Part shown: piece by piece, positions 44,092 through 52,518 of the stretch
Layout of the letters: every line of letters starts with the position of its first letter
How positions within the stretch are numbered: the stretch's first letter is position 1
NCBI RefSeq assembly: GCF_002899455.1
Contig: NZ_PPFB01000001.1
Span: forward strand, 3,006,501-3,070,500
Direction of reading: 5' to 3'
Length of the DNA: 64,000 nucleotides
Source: Streptomyces sp. DH-12
GTDB taxonomy: Bacteria; Actinomycetota; Actinomycetes; Streptomycetales; Streptomycetaceae
The notes under the pieces: generated by a model
What the model saw: the letters and a program-made list of their open reading frames with translations, nothing else
The model's database searches: none
What the model was told of the DNA's origin: nothing
Translations under genes and position numbers: made by a program

Positions 44092-44727
44092 GTGAGTTCC
44101 CAGTCGCCCATATCCGCGCGAGTCGTGCTGCTCTGCGGCCCCTCCGGCTCCGGCAAGTCCCTCGTCTCGGCCCGCTCCGGTCTTCCGGTGCTGCGCCTGG
44201 ACGACTTCTACAAGGAGGGCGACGACCCGACGCTGCCGCTGGTGGCGGGCACCTGCGACATCGACTGGGACGACCCCGCCTCCTGGGACGCGGACACCGC
44301 GGTCGCCGCGATCGAGCGGCTGTGCAGGACGGGCAGCGCGCAGATCCCGGTGTACGACATCTCGCTGAGCGCGCGCACCGGTGAGACGACCGTGGACATC
44401 GGCGGGACGCCGCTGTTCATCGCCGAGGGCATCTTCGCCGCGGAGATCGTGGAGCGCTGCCGGGAGCTGGGTCTGCTGGCCGACGCGCTGTGCCTGAACC
44501 GTGGTCCGGTGCGGACGTTCCGGCGGCGCTTCCTGCGGGACCTGAAGGAGGGCCGCAAGTCGGTGCCGTTCCTGCTGCGGCGCGGCTGGCGGCTGATGCG
44601 CCTCGAGCGGTCGATCATCGCCCGCCAGACGGCGCTGGGCGCGTACGCCTGCGACCGCGAGGAGGCGCTGAGCCGGCTGGCCGCAGCGGCGGTCGCCGGA
44701 CGTCCGGCGCCGACGGGCGCCCCCTGA
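44092..44727 (+). CDS. Uridine kinase-like P-loop protein
   Basis: A 211-residue NTPase. The P-loop is LLCGPSGSGKSLVSARSG near residue 12; LPVLRLDDFYKEGDDPTLP is the DDFYK substrate motif of uridine/cytidine kinases, and CDIDWDDPASWD follows. A C-terminal basic stretch (RFLRDLKEGRKSVPFLLRRG) contains the lid. It could phosphorylate uridine or a related compound; panC-like or other kinases with this fold are possible. GTG at 44092 seems leaderless, with CACACT eight bases before. It is near the nucleoside cluster but has no palindrome. Confidence 0.82.
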   Translation: MSSQSPISARVVLLCGPSGSGKSLVSARSGLPVLRLDDFYKEGDDPTLPLVAGTCDIDWDDPASWDADTAVAAIERLCRTGSAQIPVYDISLSARTGETTVDIGGTPLFIAEGIFAAEIVERCRELGLLADALCLNRGPVRTFRRRFLRDLKEGRKSVPFLLRRGWRLMRLERSIIARQTALGAYACDREEALSRLAAAAVAGRPAPTGAP

Positions 44728-44772
44728 GCGGCCGCGGGACGCGCTTCGGCCCCAGGCGGCACGACACGAAAA

Positions 44773-44816
44773 AGCGGGACCGCGTGACGGGCCCCCCGGC
44801 CCTTCGCAGTCCCGCT
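44773..44816 (-). terminator. T-tailed terminator downstream of sigQ
   Basis: Read on the minus strand, AGCGGGAC (44816-44809 side) pairs with GTCCCGCT (44780-44773 side) and is followed by TTTTT-like sequence (CTTTTTCG). An inner GGGCC/GGCCC pair strengthens it. It sits 180 bases beyond the sigQ stop, so the G-rich region between is transcribed. Confidence 0.75.
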
Positions 44817-44823
44817 GTTTCCG

Positions 44824-44990
44824 CACCCCCCGTGGTGCCCCCCCTTGTTCCCCCTCCTCGTTCCCCCGGATCCCCGGTCCCCCGTTCACCGCGCGGACGC
44901 CCCCCGACGTCCTGGCGGTTCCCCCGTTTCACGCCCCCGGGCCCTCCGGCCCGGGAGCCCCCGGTCCCCCTGGGTCCCCCCTGGTCCCCC
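44824..44990 (-). other. G-tract-rich 3' region of sigQ (possible G-quadruplexes)
   Basis: On the plus strand there are about a dozen runs of four to seven C; on the transcribed minus strand these are G runs. The segment 44958-44990 has G5-N4-G6-N5-G5-N3-G5, a canonical quadruplex pattern, starting seven bases after the sigQ stop. No gene is seen here. Confidence 0.55.
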
Positions 44991-44996
44991 GGACCT

Positions 44997-45734
44997 TCAG
45001 GCGACGAGCTCCCCGAAGGCGTTCTCCTCGTCACGGCCGAAGCTGAGGACCTCGTCCTCGCGCAGCCGGCGGAGCGACCGCCAGATGCTGGACTTCACCG
45101 TGCCGACACTGATGTTGAGGATGTCCGCGATCTCCGGGTCCGTGCGGCCCTCGTAGTAGCGCAGGACCAGCATGGTGCGCTGGAGTTCGGGAAGCCGGGC
45201 CAGCGCCTGCCACAGCACGGCGCGCAGCTCGGTGCCGCGCATCGCGTCCGTGTCGCCGGCCGTCTCCGGCAGCTCCTCGGTCGGGTACTCGTTCAGCTTG
45301 CGGCGGCGCCACGCGCTGATGTGCAGGTTGGTCATGGTGCGGCGGAGGTATCCGCCGACCGCCGCCTTGTCGCTGATCCGGTCCCACGCCCGGTAGGTCG
45401 AGAACAGCGCGCTCTGCAGCAGGTCCTCGGCCTCGAAGCGGTCACCGGTCAGGTGGTAGGCGGTGGCGTACAGGGAGGCGCGGCGCTCCTGGACGTAGGC
45501 GGTGAACTCCGCCTCGCTCGCCGAGCGGCGCTCCCCCGGTTCCTCCCTGTACGCGCTTCCCCCGTCGGTGTCCCCCGTGGACGCGTCAACCACCGTCATG
45601 ATCGCGGTGTGCTGACGCCCGGCGCCGCGAGCGCACCCCCGCATGCCCGCGGCGCCGGACTTCTCGGAACCCCGGTGCACGTCGTGCAGACGCGTGACCA
45701 CTGCGCTGGTGCTGGTGCCGTGCAGCGTGTTCAT
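44997..45734 (-). CDS. sigQ: ECF sigma factor SigQ
   Basis: A 245-residue SigE-type ECF sigma factor. After a non-conserved N-terminus of about 85 residues, region 2 starts at EAEFTAYVQERRASLYATAY with DRFEAEDLLQSALFSTYRAW, and region 4 has ELQRTMLVLRYYEG and DILNISVGTVKSSIWRSLRR. Location divergent from afsQ1 matches S. coelicolor sigQ, part of the AfsQ1 regulon and linked to antibiotic control under nitrogen-rich conditions. ATG at 45734 follows GGGAGG six bases away; later starts exist but lack this site. Confidence 0.92.
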   Translation of the reverse strand: MNTLHGTSTSAVVTRLHDVHRGSEKSGAAGMRGCARGAGRQHTAIMTVVDASTGDTDGGSAYREEPGERRSASEAEFTAYVQERRASLYATAYHLTGDRFEAEDLLQSALFSTYRAWDRISDKAAVGGYLRRTMTNLHISAWRRRKLNEYPTEELPETAGDTDAMRGTELRAVLWQALARLPELQRTMLVLRYYEGRTDPEIADILNISVGTVKSSIWRSLRRLREDEVLSFGRDEENAFGELVA

Positions 45735-45827
45735 CTCGCGCCTCCCGTCGTGGACTTCCGGTGTTCTGCCTGCCGTTGTGCTGTGCAAAAGCTTGCCGCG
45801 CCACTTTCATGGCCGTGTCCGCCGACT

Positions 45828-45843
45828 GTCACAGACGTGTCAC
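45828..45843. promoter_or_regulatory. AfsQ1 binding site between sigQ and afsQ1
   Basis: GTCAC-AGACGT-GTCAC matches the reported AfsQ1 box GTnAC-n6-GTnAC exactly. It lies 94 bases upstream of sigQ and 130 bases upstream of afsQ1, in the divergent intergenic region. Confidence 0.75.
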
Positions 45844-45972
45844 AGGGGCCGGCCGCCGTGACCGCACGCTTCCTTCACCGCTCACGGGGCGCGAAACGGC
45901 ACGTATCGGGCTCAAGGGGCGTGCCCGGCGCACGGGTCGAACAGGAAGCCCTCCATGGGCCAGAATGAGCCC

Positions 45973-46650
45973 GTGCCTTCCCTGTTGCTGATCGAGGACG
46001 ACGACGCCATCCGCACGGCCCTGGAGCTTTCACTGACGCGCCAGGGCCACCGCGTGGCGACCGCTGCCAGTGGTGAGGACGGTCTGAAGCTGCTGCGCGA
46101 GCACCGGCCGGACTTGATCGTGCTGGACGTGATGCTGCCCGGCATCGACGGCTTCGAGGTGTGCCGTCGCATCCGGCGCACGGACCAGCTGCCGATCATC
46201 CTGCTCACCGCGCGCAGCGACGACATCGACGTCGTGGTCGGCCTGGAGTCCGGCGCCGACGACTACGTGGTCAAGCCCGTGCAGGGCCGGGTGCTGGACG
46301 CCCGGATCCGTGCGGTGCTGCGGCGCGGGGAACGCGAGTCCAGCGACTCGGCGAGCTTCGGCAGCCTGGTCATCGACCGCGCGGCGATGACGGTGACGAA
46401 GAACGGCGAGGACCTCCAGCTCACACCGACCGAGCTGCGGCTGCTGCTGGAGCTGAGCCGGCGGCCCGGACAGGCGCTGTCCCGCCAGCAGTTGCTGCGG
46501 CTGGTGTGGGAACACGACTACCTCGGCGACTCGCGTCTGGTGGACGCGTGCGTCCAGCGGCTGCGGGCCAAGGTCGAGGACGTGCCGTCGTCCCCGACGC
46601 TGATCCGCACCGTCCGCGGTGTCGGCTACCGGCTGGATCCGCCTCAGTGA
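45973..46650 (+). CDS. afsQ1: Response regulator AfsQ1
   Basis: A 225-residue OmpR-type regulator. The receiver has IEDDDAIRTALE, phospho-Asp52 (LIVLDVMLPGIDG), LTARSDD and the switch lysine in YVVKPVQG. The C-terminal winged HTH ends in RTVRGVGYRLDP. It matches AfsQ1 of S. coelicolor, which controls antibiotic production, nitrogen genes and sigQ. GTG at 45973 gives the known N-terminus (MPSLLLIEDDD). Its stop overlaps the afsQ2 start by four bases. Confidence 0.95.
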   Translation: MPSLLLIEDDDAIRTALELSLTRQGHRVATAASGEDGLKLLREHRPDLIVLDVMLPGIDGFEVCRRIRRTDQLPIILLTARSDDIDVVVGLESGADDYVVKPVQGRVLDARIRAVLRRGERESSDSASFGSLVIDRAAMTVTKNGEDLQLTPTELRLLLELSRRPGQALSRQQLLRLVWEHDYLGDSRLVDACVQRLRAKVEDVPSSPTLIRTVRGVGYRLDPPQ

Positions 46651-48257
46651 CACAGGAGCACCAGGGGGAGAGCCGCGGCTGGTCCGTGGCGCGCAAGGGA
46701 GTCTGGTCGCGGCTGCGCCTCACGAGCCTGCGCCTGCGGCTGGTCGTCGTGTTCGGCCTGGTCGCGCTGACCGCCGCCGTGTCCGCGTCCGGGATCGCGT
46801 ACTGGCTGAACCGCGAGTCGGTGCTGACCCGCACGCAGGACGCGGTGCTGCGCGACTTCGAGAAGGAGATGCAGAACCGCGCGGGCTCGCTGCCCGAGCA
46901 CCCCGCGCAGGACGAACTGCAGCGCACGGCCGGGCAGATGGCCAACAGCAGCCAGCGCTTCACCGTGCTGCTCGTCGCCGAGAACCCCGAGGGCCAGACG
47001 GTGTACGGCAGCTCGGGCGGGCTGAACGGCTTCTCGCTGGGCGATGTGCCGGAGTCGCTGCGCGAGGCGGTGACCGAGCGGCAGAAGGTCACGTCCGGCA
47101 ACGCGTACCCGCACCGCCTGTACTGGCAGCGGATCGTCGAGGACGGCACCCCGTACCTGGTGGCCGGGACCAAGGTGATCGGCGGCGGGACCACCGGCTA
47201 CATGCTGAAGTCGCTGGAGCCGGAGGCGAAGGACCTGAGCTCGCTGGCCTGGTCGCTGGGGATCGCCACCGGTCTGGCGCTGATAGGTTCCGCCCTCCTC
47301 GCGCACGCCGCCGCGACGACCGTGCTGAAGCCGGTGCAGCGGCTGGGGACCGCCGCGCGGCGGCTCGGGGAGGGGAAGCTGGACACCCGGCTGAGGGTGT
47401 CGGGCACCGACGAACTGGCCGATCTCTCACGGACGTTCAACAAGGCCGCCGAGGCGCTGGAGAAGCGGGTCGCGGACATGGCGGCGCGGGACGAGGCGTC
47501 CCGCAGGTTCGTCGCGGACATGAGCCACGAGCTGCGCACCCCGCTGACCGCGATCACCGCGGTCACCGAGGTCCTCGAGGAGGAGCTGGAGTTCGAGGGC
47601 GGCGGCATCGACCCGATGATCCAGCCCGCGGTGCGGCTGGTCGTGAGCGAGACGCGGCGGCTGAACAACCTGGTGGAGAACCTGATGGAGGTCACCCGCT
47701 TCGACGCGGGCACCGCCCGGCTGGTCCTCGACGACGTCGACGTCGCCGACCAGATCACCGCCTGCATCGACGCGCGGGCCTGGCTGGACGCGGTGGAGCT
47801 GGACGCCGAGCGCGGCATCCACGCCCGGCTCGACCCGCGCCGGCTGGACGTCATCCTCGCCAACCTGATCGGCAACGCGCTCAAGCACGGCGGTTCGCCG
47901 GTACGGGTGTCCGTGCGGGAGGAGCCCGCCGAGGGCGCCGAGGGGGCGGACGCGGCGGACGGCACGGTCGTCATCCAGGTGCGGGACCACGGGCCGGGCA
48001 TCCCGGAGGAGGTCCTGCCGCACGTCTTCGACCGCTTCTACAAGGCCAGCGCCTCCCGGCCGCGCTCCGAGGGCAGCGGTCTGGGCCTGTCCATCGCGCT
48101 GGAGAACGCGCACATCCACGGCGGCGAGATCACGGCGGTCAACTCGCCCGAGGGCGGCGCCGTGTTCACCCTGCGGCTGCCGCGGGACGTGTCCGCCGCC
48201 GGATCCGGGGAGAAGACCGGCGACGCCGGGACCGAGGGCGCCGAGGGGGACGCCTGA
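46647..48257 (+). CDS. afsQ2: Sensor histidine kinase AfsQ2
   Basis: A 536-residue membrane kinase. Two membrane helices (about 25-48 and 200-222) flank an extracytoplasmic sensor of about 150 residues; a HAMP region (VLKPVQRLGTAARRLGEG) follows. The phosphorylation site is FVADMSHELRTPLTA; the ATPase part has the N box LANLIGNALKHGG and G boxes VRDHGPGIPEE and GSGLGLSIA. GTG start overlaps afsQ1's stop, and its own stop touches the lipoprotein start, so the three form a coupled operon. Confidence 0.95.
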   Translation: MTQEHQGESRGWSVARKGVWSRLRLTSLRLRLVVVFGLVALTAAVSASGIAYWLNRESVLTRTQDAVLRDFEKEMQNRAGSLPEHPAQDELQRTAGQMANSSQRFTVLLVAENPEGQTVYGSSGGLNGFSLGDVPESLREAVTERQKVTSGNAYPHRLYWQRIVEDGTPYLVAGTKVIGGGTTGYMLKSLEPEAKDLSSLAWSLGIATGLALIGSALLAHAAATTVLKPVQRLGTAARRLGEGKLDTRLRVSGTDELADLSRTFNKAAEALEKRVADMAARDEASRRFVADMSHELRTPLTAITAVTEVLEEELEFEGGGIDPMIQPAVRLVVSETRRLNNLVENLMEVTRFDAGTARLVLDDVDVADQITACIDARAWLDAVELDAERGIHARLDPRRLDVILANLIGNALKHGGSPVRVSVREEPAEGAEGADAADGTVVIQVRDHGPGIPEEVLPHVFDRFYKASASRPRSEGSGLGLSIALENAHIHGGEITAVNSPEGGAVFTLRLPRDVSAAGSGEKTGDAGTEGAEGDA

Positions 48258-48874
48258 TGAGAGGACGACGGAAGGCGGCCCCGCCGGCCGTCGTGGGGGT
48301 CGCGGTGCTGGGCGCGCTGCTGTCCGGGTGCGGCATCCGGGCCACGGAGGTGCCGACCGACTTCGGTCCGGCGCCCTCGCGGGTGCGCTGCTCGCTGGGC
48401 GAGCCGGAAGGGTCCGGCCGGACCGCGGGCGGGCTGGCGGTGCAGGTGTTCCTGGTGTGCGGGCCGTCGCTGGTGGCCGTGGACCGGGCGGTGCGGGTGC
48501 GGGACGGCGCCACGGACGCGCGCCGGGTGCTGGTCGCGCAGGGCCTGATGGACGAGCTGACGCGGGAGCCGACGGCCGCCGAACGGGAGGCCGGCTACAC
48601 CACGCGGGTACGGCCCGGGACGACCGTGACCGGGCCGCGGGCCGGCGACCCGGAGGACACGCTGCGACTGAGCACGCCGCCCGCCGGGCTGTCGGCCACG
48701 GCGCTCGCGCAGATCGTGTGCACCTTCTCCGACTCGGCCGCGGCCGAGGGTGACGGCTCGGTGATCCTGGGCGGCCCCGACGACGCGACGCCGCGCCGCT
48801 ACCGGTGCACGGACGACGTACGGGCCCGTCCGGCGGCCGGGAAGCCGCCCTCCGCGGAGGCCGTCGGAGGCTGA
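48257..48874 (+). CDS. Lipoprotein of the AfsQ operon
   Basis: A 205-residue lipoprotein: basic N-terminus, hydrophobic core and lipobox LLSGC with Cys at residue 25. The mature part contains GerMN-like patterns (VQVFLVCGPSLVAVDRAVR and ALAQIVCTFSDSAA) and several cysteines. It overlaps the afsQ2 stop (TGATG), the same arrangement as in S. coelicolor, so a role near the sensor at the membrane is likely, but no function is established here. Confidence 0.85.
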   Translation: MRGRRKAAPPAVVGVAVLGALLSGCGIRATEVPTDFGPAPSRVRCSLGEPEGSGRTAGGLAVQVFLVCGPSLVAVDRAVRVRDGATDARRVLVAQGLMDELTREPTAAEREAGYTTRVRPGTTVTGPRAGDPEDTLRLSTPPAGLSATALAQIVCTFSDSAAAEGDGSVILGGPDDATPRRYRCTDDVRARPAAGKPPSAEAVGG

Positions 48875-48980
48875 CCCGGCGGGCGCCCGGAGGGGCGGCG
48901 CCGCGATGTGGTGCATGCCTCGGCCGTTGAACGGGTGACGTCCCGGAACCGGCCGAGGCGCACGCCGCGTCTTGGGGGTC

Positions 48981-49562
48981 GTGCAGCGTCAAGGCTTCAT
49001 CGGCGGCACCGCCGCATCCCGTATCCGTGTGACCGGAGGCGTCCTCCTGGCCGCGCATCTGGCGTTCGTCGCCTGGTACACGCTGCGCCCCCTGGACGTT
49101 CCGTGGGTGATGCCCGCCAACCTGCGGCCGCTGGACGGGATCCGGGCCGACTTCGCGCTGGGCTGGGCGACGGGGCTGCGCCGGACCGGGGAGTCGATGG
49201 CGCTGCTCGCGCCGCTGGGCGTGCTGCTGCCGATGGCCGGGGGCCGGCTGGCCGTGTCCCGGCTGGGCTCGCTGATCCGCACCGTGGCCGCGGTCGCCCT
49301 GGTGTCGCTGGCCGTGGAGCTGCTGCAGACCGCGGTGCCGGGCCAGGTGGTGGACGTCGACTCGCTGCTGCTGAACACGGCGGGCGCCGCGCTCGCCCAC
49401 GCCGCCGTGGTGCCCGCGGGACGTGCCCGGCTGCGCCGCCGGGTGGTCCCCGGGGCGGACGGGGCCGTCCTGCGGGAGGAGGCCCCTCAGGGACGGACCC
49501 CGACGATTCCCAGGGTCGGGATCGCCCCGTGGAGTGACGCTTTGCCCCCTTCGTCTCCGTAA
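48981..49562 (+). CDS. VanZ-family membrane protein
   Basis: A 193-residue protein with about four membrane helices. The VanZ core is visible as WYTLRPLD near the first helix, NLRPLDGIR, LLAPLGVLLP and LAVELLQTAVPGQVVDVDSLLLNTAGAALA-type end (quoted motifs VELLQ and DVDSLLLNT). VanZ proteins modify sensitivity to teicoplanin-like drugs in enterococci; the general function is unclear. I chose GTG 48981; TTG at 48972 is an alternative. It lies just after the AfsQ operon but about 100 bases apart. Confidence 0.85.
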   Translation: MQRQGFIGGTAASRIRVTGGVLLAAHLAFVAWYTLRPLDVPWVMPANLRPLDGIRADFALGWATGLRRTGESMALLAPLGVLLPMAGGRLAVSRLGSLIRTVAAVALVSLAVELLQTAVPGQVVDVDSLLLNTAGAALAHAAVVPAGRARLRRRVVPGADGAVLREEAPQGRTPTIPRVGIAPWSDALPPSSP

Positions 49563-49620
49563 CGTGGAGGTACGGAGGCAGCCGGACAGGAGGCCTCGCA
49601 CCGTTCACGAAGGAGTCGCG

Positions 49621-49821
49621 ATGAGCAGCCTCGCCCGCCCGACCGACGGCCGGATGATCGGCGGTGTCTGCGCCGCACTGGCCCGGCGGTTCGGCACCTC
49701 CGCGAAGACGATGCGTGTCGTGTTCCTGGTCTCGTGCCTGCTCCCGGGCCCGCAGTTCCTGCTGTACCTGGCGCTGTGGATCCTGTTGCCCTCGGAGGCC
49801 AAGGCCCGCACGGCCTGGTAG
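49621..49821 (+). CDS. Small PspC-domain membrane protein
   Basis: A 66-residue PspC-type protein. It starts with SSLARPTDGRMIGGVCAALA, the usual ARPxDGRxIGGVCAGLA motif, and has one hydrophobic segment ending LLYLALWILLPSE, typical of PspC. Such proteins are linked with envelope stress. ATG follows AAGGAGTCGCG, a clear ribosome site. Confidence 0.9.
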   Translation: MSSLARPTDGRMIGGVCAALARRFGTSAKTMRVVFLVSCLLPGPQFLLYLALWILLPSEAKARTAW

Positions 49822-49929
49822 GGCGGCCGCGCGGCGCCCTCACCCCCGAGGCGCCGCGCGCCGTCCGCCCGGTCCCTGCGCGGCATCATCTCCCTGAGGT
49901 CTCGCGCGGGGCCGTGCGCCTCCGAGCAC

Positions 49930-49970
49930 GCCGATGGGGCGCGGCCCGTTTCCGGGTGCGCCCCATCGGC
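49930..49970 (-). terminator. Hairpin terminator of the secreted-protein gene
   Basis: GCCGATGGGGCGC and GCGCCCCATCGGC form a perfect 13-bp stem with a 15-base loop, 20 bases after the stop at 49990 (minus strand). Confidence 0.8.
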
Positions 49971-49989
49971 CCGTCGTCGACCGGGGAGG

Positions 49990-50340
49990 TCAGCGGCCGC
50001 CGCCCAGCGGGACGCCGTTGACGTTGAGGCCCTGGGTCGGCAGCTGGTTCAGCGGCAGACCGCCGAGGAGACCGGCGCCCGGGACCTTGGAGCCCAGCTC
50101 GTCGGCGACCGGCTTGGCGGTCCCGAGGCCCTTGCCGGCCGCGTCCTGGCCCGTCGACAGCGCCTCGGCCGGGCCCGGCAGCGCGCTGGACACCTGGTCC
50201 GCCGGCACGGCCCGGGTGACGGTGTCCAGCCCCGGGGCGTCCGGCAGGGCCGGGGCCGCCTGGGCGGCGCCCGCACCGGCGGCGGCGAAGGCGGCACCGA
50301 GAGCGGCGACACCGAGGGTCTTGACAGCAGACTGCTTCAT
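49990..50340 (-). CDS. Small secreted protein, function unknown
   Basis: A 116-residue protein with signal peptide (KQSAVKTLGVAALGAAFAA) and likely cleavage after AQA near residue 28. The mature part is about 88 residues with no Cys and repeats of Leu-Pro-Gly motifs (GAGLLGGLPLNQLPTQGLNV). ATG at 50340 is preceded by GAGGACGCC. It resembles the secreted protein at 43625-43963 in layout; both could be members of a Streptomyces family of small secreted proteins. No function is known to me. Confidence 0.78.
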   Translation of the reverse strand: MKQSAVKTLGVAALGAAFAAAGAGAAQAAPALPDAPGLDTVTRAVPADQVSSALPGPAEALSTGQDAAGKGLGTAKPVADELGSKVPGAGLLGGLPLNQLPTQGLNVNGVPLGGGR

Positions 50341-50477
50341 GAAGGCGTCCTCGAAATGGGATACGGGGATGTGAGCGGTGCTGTGACCGTAATCAGGCAT
50401 CCCCGCCCGCCGCAAACATCGAAATACGGACGGATGGTGAAAGCGTTGCGCGTTCACCTTTCCCGGTGACGCGCTTT

Positions 50478-51635
50478 TCAGCCGTCCGTGGAGGAGGAAC
50501 CGCTGGTGGGAGCGGTCTGACGGAACAGCCATTCGGATTTCAGCCCTGCGTATCCGGGCTTGATCACGTCATTGATCATCGCCAGCCGTTCATCGAAAGG
50601 AATGAACGCGGACTTCATCGCATTGACGGTGAACCACTGCATGTCGTCGAGCGTGTATCCGAAAGCCTCGACCAGGTGCTCGAACTCGCGGCTCATGCTG
50701 GTGTGGGACATCAGCCGGTTGTCGGTGTTCACCGTGGCCCGGAAGTGCAGCCGGCGCAGCAGTCCGATCGGGTGCTCGGCGTACGAGGCGGCGGCGCCGG
50801 TCTGGAGGTTGGAGCTGGGGCACAGCTCCAACGGGACGCGCTTGTCGCGCACGTAGGCGGCGAGCCGGCCGAGCTCCACGGTGCCGTCGTCGCGCACCCG
50901 GATGTCGTCGATGATCCGCACCCCGTGCCCGAGCCGGTCCGCGCCGCACCACTGGAGCGCCTGCCAGATCGACGGCAGCCCGAACGCCTCGCCGGCGTGG
51001 ATCGTGAAGTGGTTGTTCTCCCGCTTCAGGTACTCGAAGGCGTCGAGGTGCCGGGTGGGCGGGTAGCCGGCCTCGGCGCCCGCGATGTCGAAACCGACGA
51101 CGCCCAGGTCGCGGTAGCGGTTGGCGAGTTCGGCGATCTCCAGGGCGCGGGCGGCGTGCCGCATCGCGGTGAGCAGGGCGCCGACGCGGATGCGGTGGCC
51201 GTTCTCCCGGGCCCGCCGCTCGCCCTGGCGGAAGCCCTCGTCGACGGCCTCGACGACCTCCTCCAGGGTCAGCCCGCCGTCGAGGTGCTGCTCGGGCGCG
51301 TAGCGCACCTCCGCGTAGACGACGCCGTCCTCGGCGAGGTCCTCGGCGCACTCGGCGGCGACCCGGACGAGCGCGTCGCGGGTCTGCATGACGCCGACGG
51401 TGTGCGAGAACGTCTCCAGGTACCGCTCCAGGGAGCCGGAGTCGGCGGCCTGGTGGAACCACAGGGCGAGCTTGTCGGGGTCGGTGTGGGGCAGGTCGGT
51501 GTAGCCCGTCTCCCGGGCCAGGTCGACGACGGTGCCGGGGCGCAGTCCGCCGTCGAGGTGGTCGTGCAGCAGAACCTTGGGCGCCCGGCGGATCTGGTCC
51601 GCGGTCGGAGCGTTCGCGATGGTCTGGCTCGTCAT
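50478..51635 (-). CDS. add: Adenosine deaminase
   Basis: A 385-residue zinc hydrolase that converts (deoxy)adenosine to (deoxy)inosine. Zinc ligands: [14 protein letters not shown] (HxH) near residue 23; [10 protein letters not shown] gives the next His and the catalytic Glu; RLGHGVRI and SNLQTGA with NTDNRLMS supply the remaining His/Asp positions. Its start (ATG 51635) seems leaderless: TATGGT ends six bases before. It is headed by the same CTACGCGCGTAG palindrome as pnp and deoC. Inosine from this reaction is a substrate of Pnp. Confidence 0.95.
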   Translation of the reverse strand: MTSQTIANAPTADQIRRAPKVLLHDHLDGGLRPGTVVDLARETGYTDLPHTDPDKLALWFHQAADSGSLERYLETFSHTVGVMQTRDALVRVAAECAEDLAEDGVVYAEVRYAPEQHLDGGLTLEEVVEAVDEGFRQGERRARENGHRIRVGALLTAMRHAARALEIAELANRYRDLGVVGFDIAGAEAGYPPTRHLDAFEYLKRENNHFTIHAGEAFGLPSIWQALQWCGADRLGHGVRIIDDIRVRDDGTVELGRLAAYVRDKRVPLELCPSSNLQTGAAASYAEHPIGLLRRLHFRATVNTDNRLMSHTSMSREFEHLVEAFGYTLDDMQWFTVNAMKSAFIPFDERLAMINDVIKPGYAGLKSEWLFRQTAPTSGSSSTDG

Positions 51636-51641
51636 GTCCGC

Positions 51642-51647
51642 ACCATA
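51642..51647 (-). promoter_or_regulatory. -10 box of add
   Basis: On the minus strand TATGGT is followed by six bases and then the ATG at 51635. Confidence 0.55.
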
Positions 51648-51651
51648 ACTC

Positions 51652-51663
51652 CTACGCGCGTAG
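51652..51663. promoter_or_regulatory. Nucleoside-regulon palindrome, add site
   Basis: CTACGCGCGTAG lies four bases upstream of the add -10 box, within the promoter spacer. The divergent hydrolase gene starts at 51749, 85 bases to the right, so it could also be influenced. Confidence 0.8.
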
Positions 51664-51748
51664 ATCACCCGGCGCGCGAAGGTGCCGATACGGAAAGGTG
51701 ACCGCACGGACGGGTCGCGTACGCCCTGTCTTCTGAGAATGTTCTGCC

Positions 51749-52507
51749 ATGGCACAGCAAGCGACGCCGGTCCGCACGGCCCGGCTGGGGAGGGCGCTCG
51801 GCGCGGAGCCGGCCTCGGTGAACGGGGCGGTGCTGCTGCTCCCGAACGGGGAGGAGGCCTCCGCCCGCAGACCGTCGCCGATGGCGGCGGTCTCCGTGCG
51901 CGGTCTGGGGCGCCGGCTGGCCCGCGCGGGGCGGGACCGGCATCTCGCCGTCCACGCCGTCCACTACCGCTACCGCGGCTGGAACGGCGACGAGGCGCAC
52001 CTCGCGCACGACGCCGCCTGGGCCGCCGACGAGGCCGTGCGGCGCTACGGGGACGTGCCCGTCTGCCTGGCGGGCCTCGGCATGGGCGGCAGGGCGGCGC
52101 TGCGCGCGGCGGGCCACGAGGCCGTCACCTCCGTGGTGGCGCTGGCCCCCTGGCTGCCGGAGGAGGACGGGACGGCCCCCGACGAACCGGTGAGGCAGCT
52201 CGCCGGCCGGCAGGTGCTGATCGTGCACGGCACGAACGACGCGCGGACCGACCCCGAACTGTCCTTCCGGCTGGCGGCACGGGCGAAGAAGGCCAACCGT
52301 GAGGTGTGCCGCTTCGAAGTGCACGCGGACGGCCACGGGTTGAGCCAGTACCGCGAAGAAGTGCTGGCGCTCGCCGAGGACTTCGTGGTGGGCGCGCTGT
52401 TCGGGCGGGCCTTCTCCCGCCCGGTGCAGGACGCGCTGGCGGCGCCCCCGCCGCTGGGGCTGCGGATGCCGCTGGCGGCGGGGTTCGGGAAGTCGTTACG
52501 GCACTGA
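51749..52507 (+). CDS. Alpha/beta-hydrolase-fold protein without catalytic serine
   Basis: A 252-residue protein. The fold is recognisable: [30 protein letters not shown], a nucleophile-elbow position [29 protein letters not shown] (acid turn) and [13 protein letters not shown] (histidine). At the elbow GxSxG is replaced by G-L-G-M-G (Gly111 in place of Ser). Either it is not a hydrolase or uses another residue. It is divergent from add. ATG has GAATGT six bases upstream and no ribosome site. Confidence 0.82.
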   Translation: MAQQATPVRTARLGRALGAEPASVNGAVLLLPNGEEASARRPSPMAAVSVRGLGRRLARAGRDRHLAVHAVHYRYRGWNGDEAHLAHDAAWAADEAVRRYGDVPVCLAGLGMGGRAALRAAGHEAVTSVVALAPWLPEEDGTAPDEPVRQLAGRQVLIVHGTNDARTDPELSFRLAARAKKANREVCRFEVHADGHGLSQYREEVLALAEDFVVGALFGRAFSRPVQDALAAPPPLGLRMPLAAGFGKSLRH

Positions 52508-52518
52508 GGCCGCCCCCG

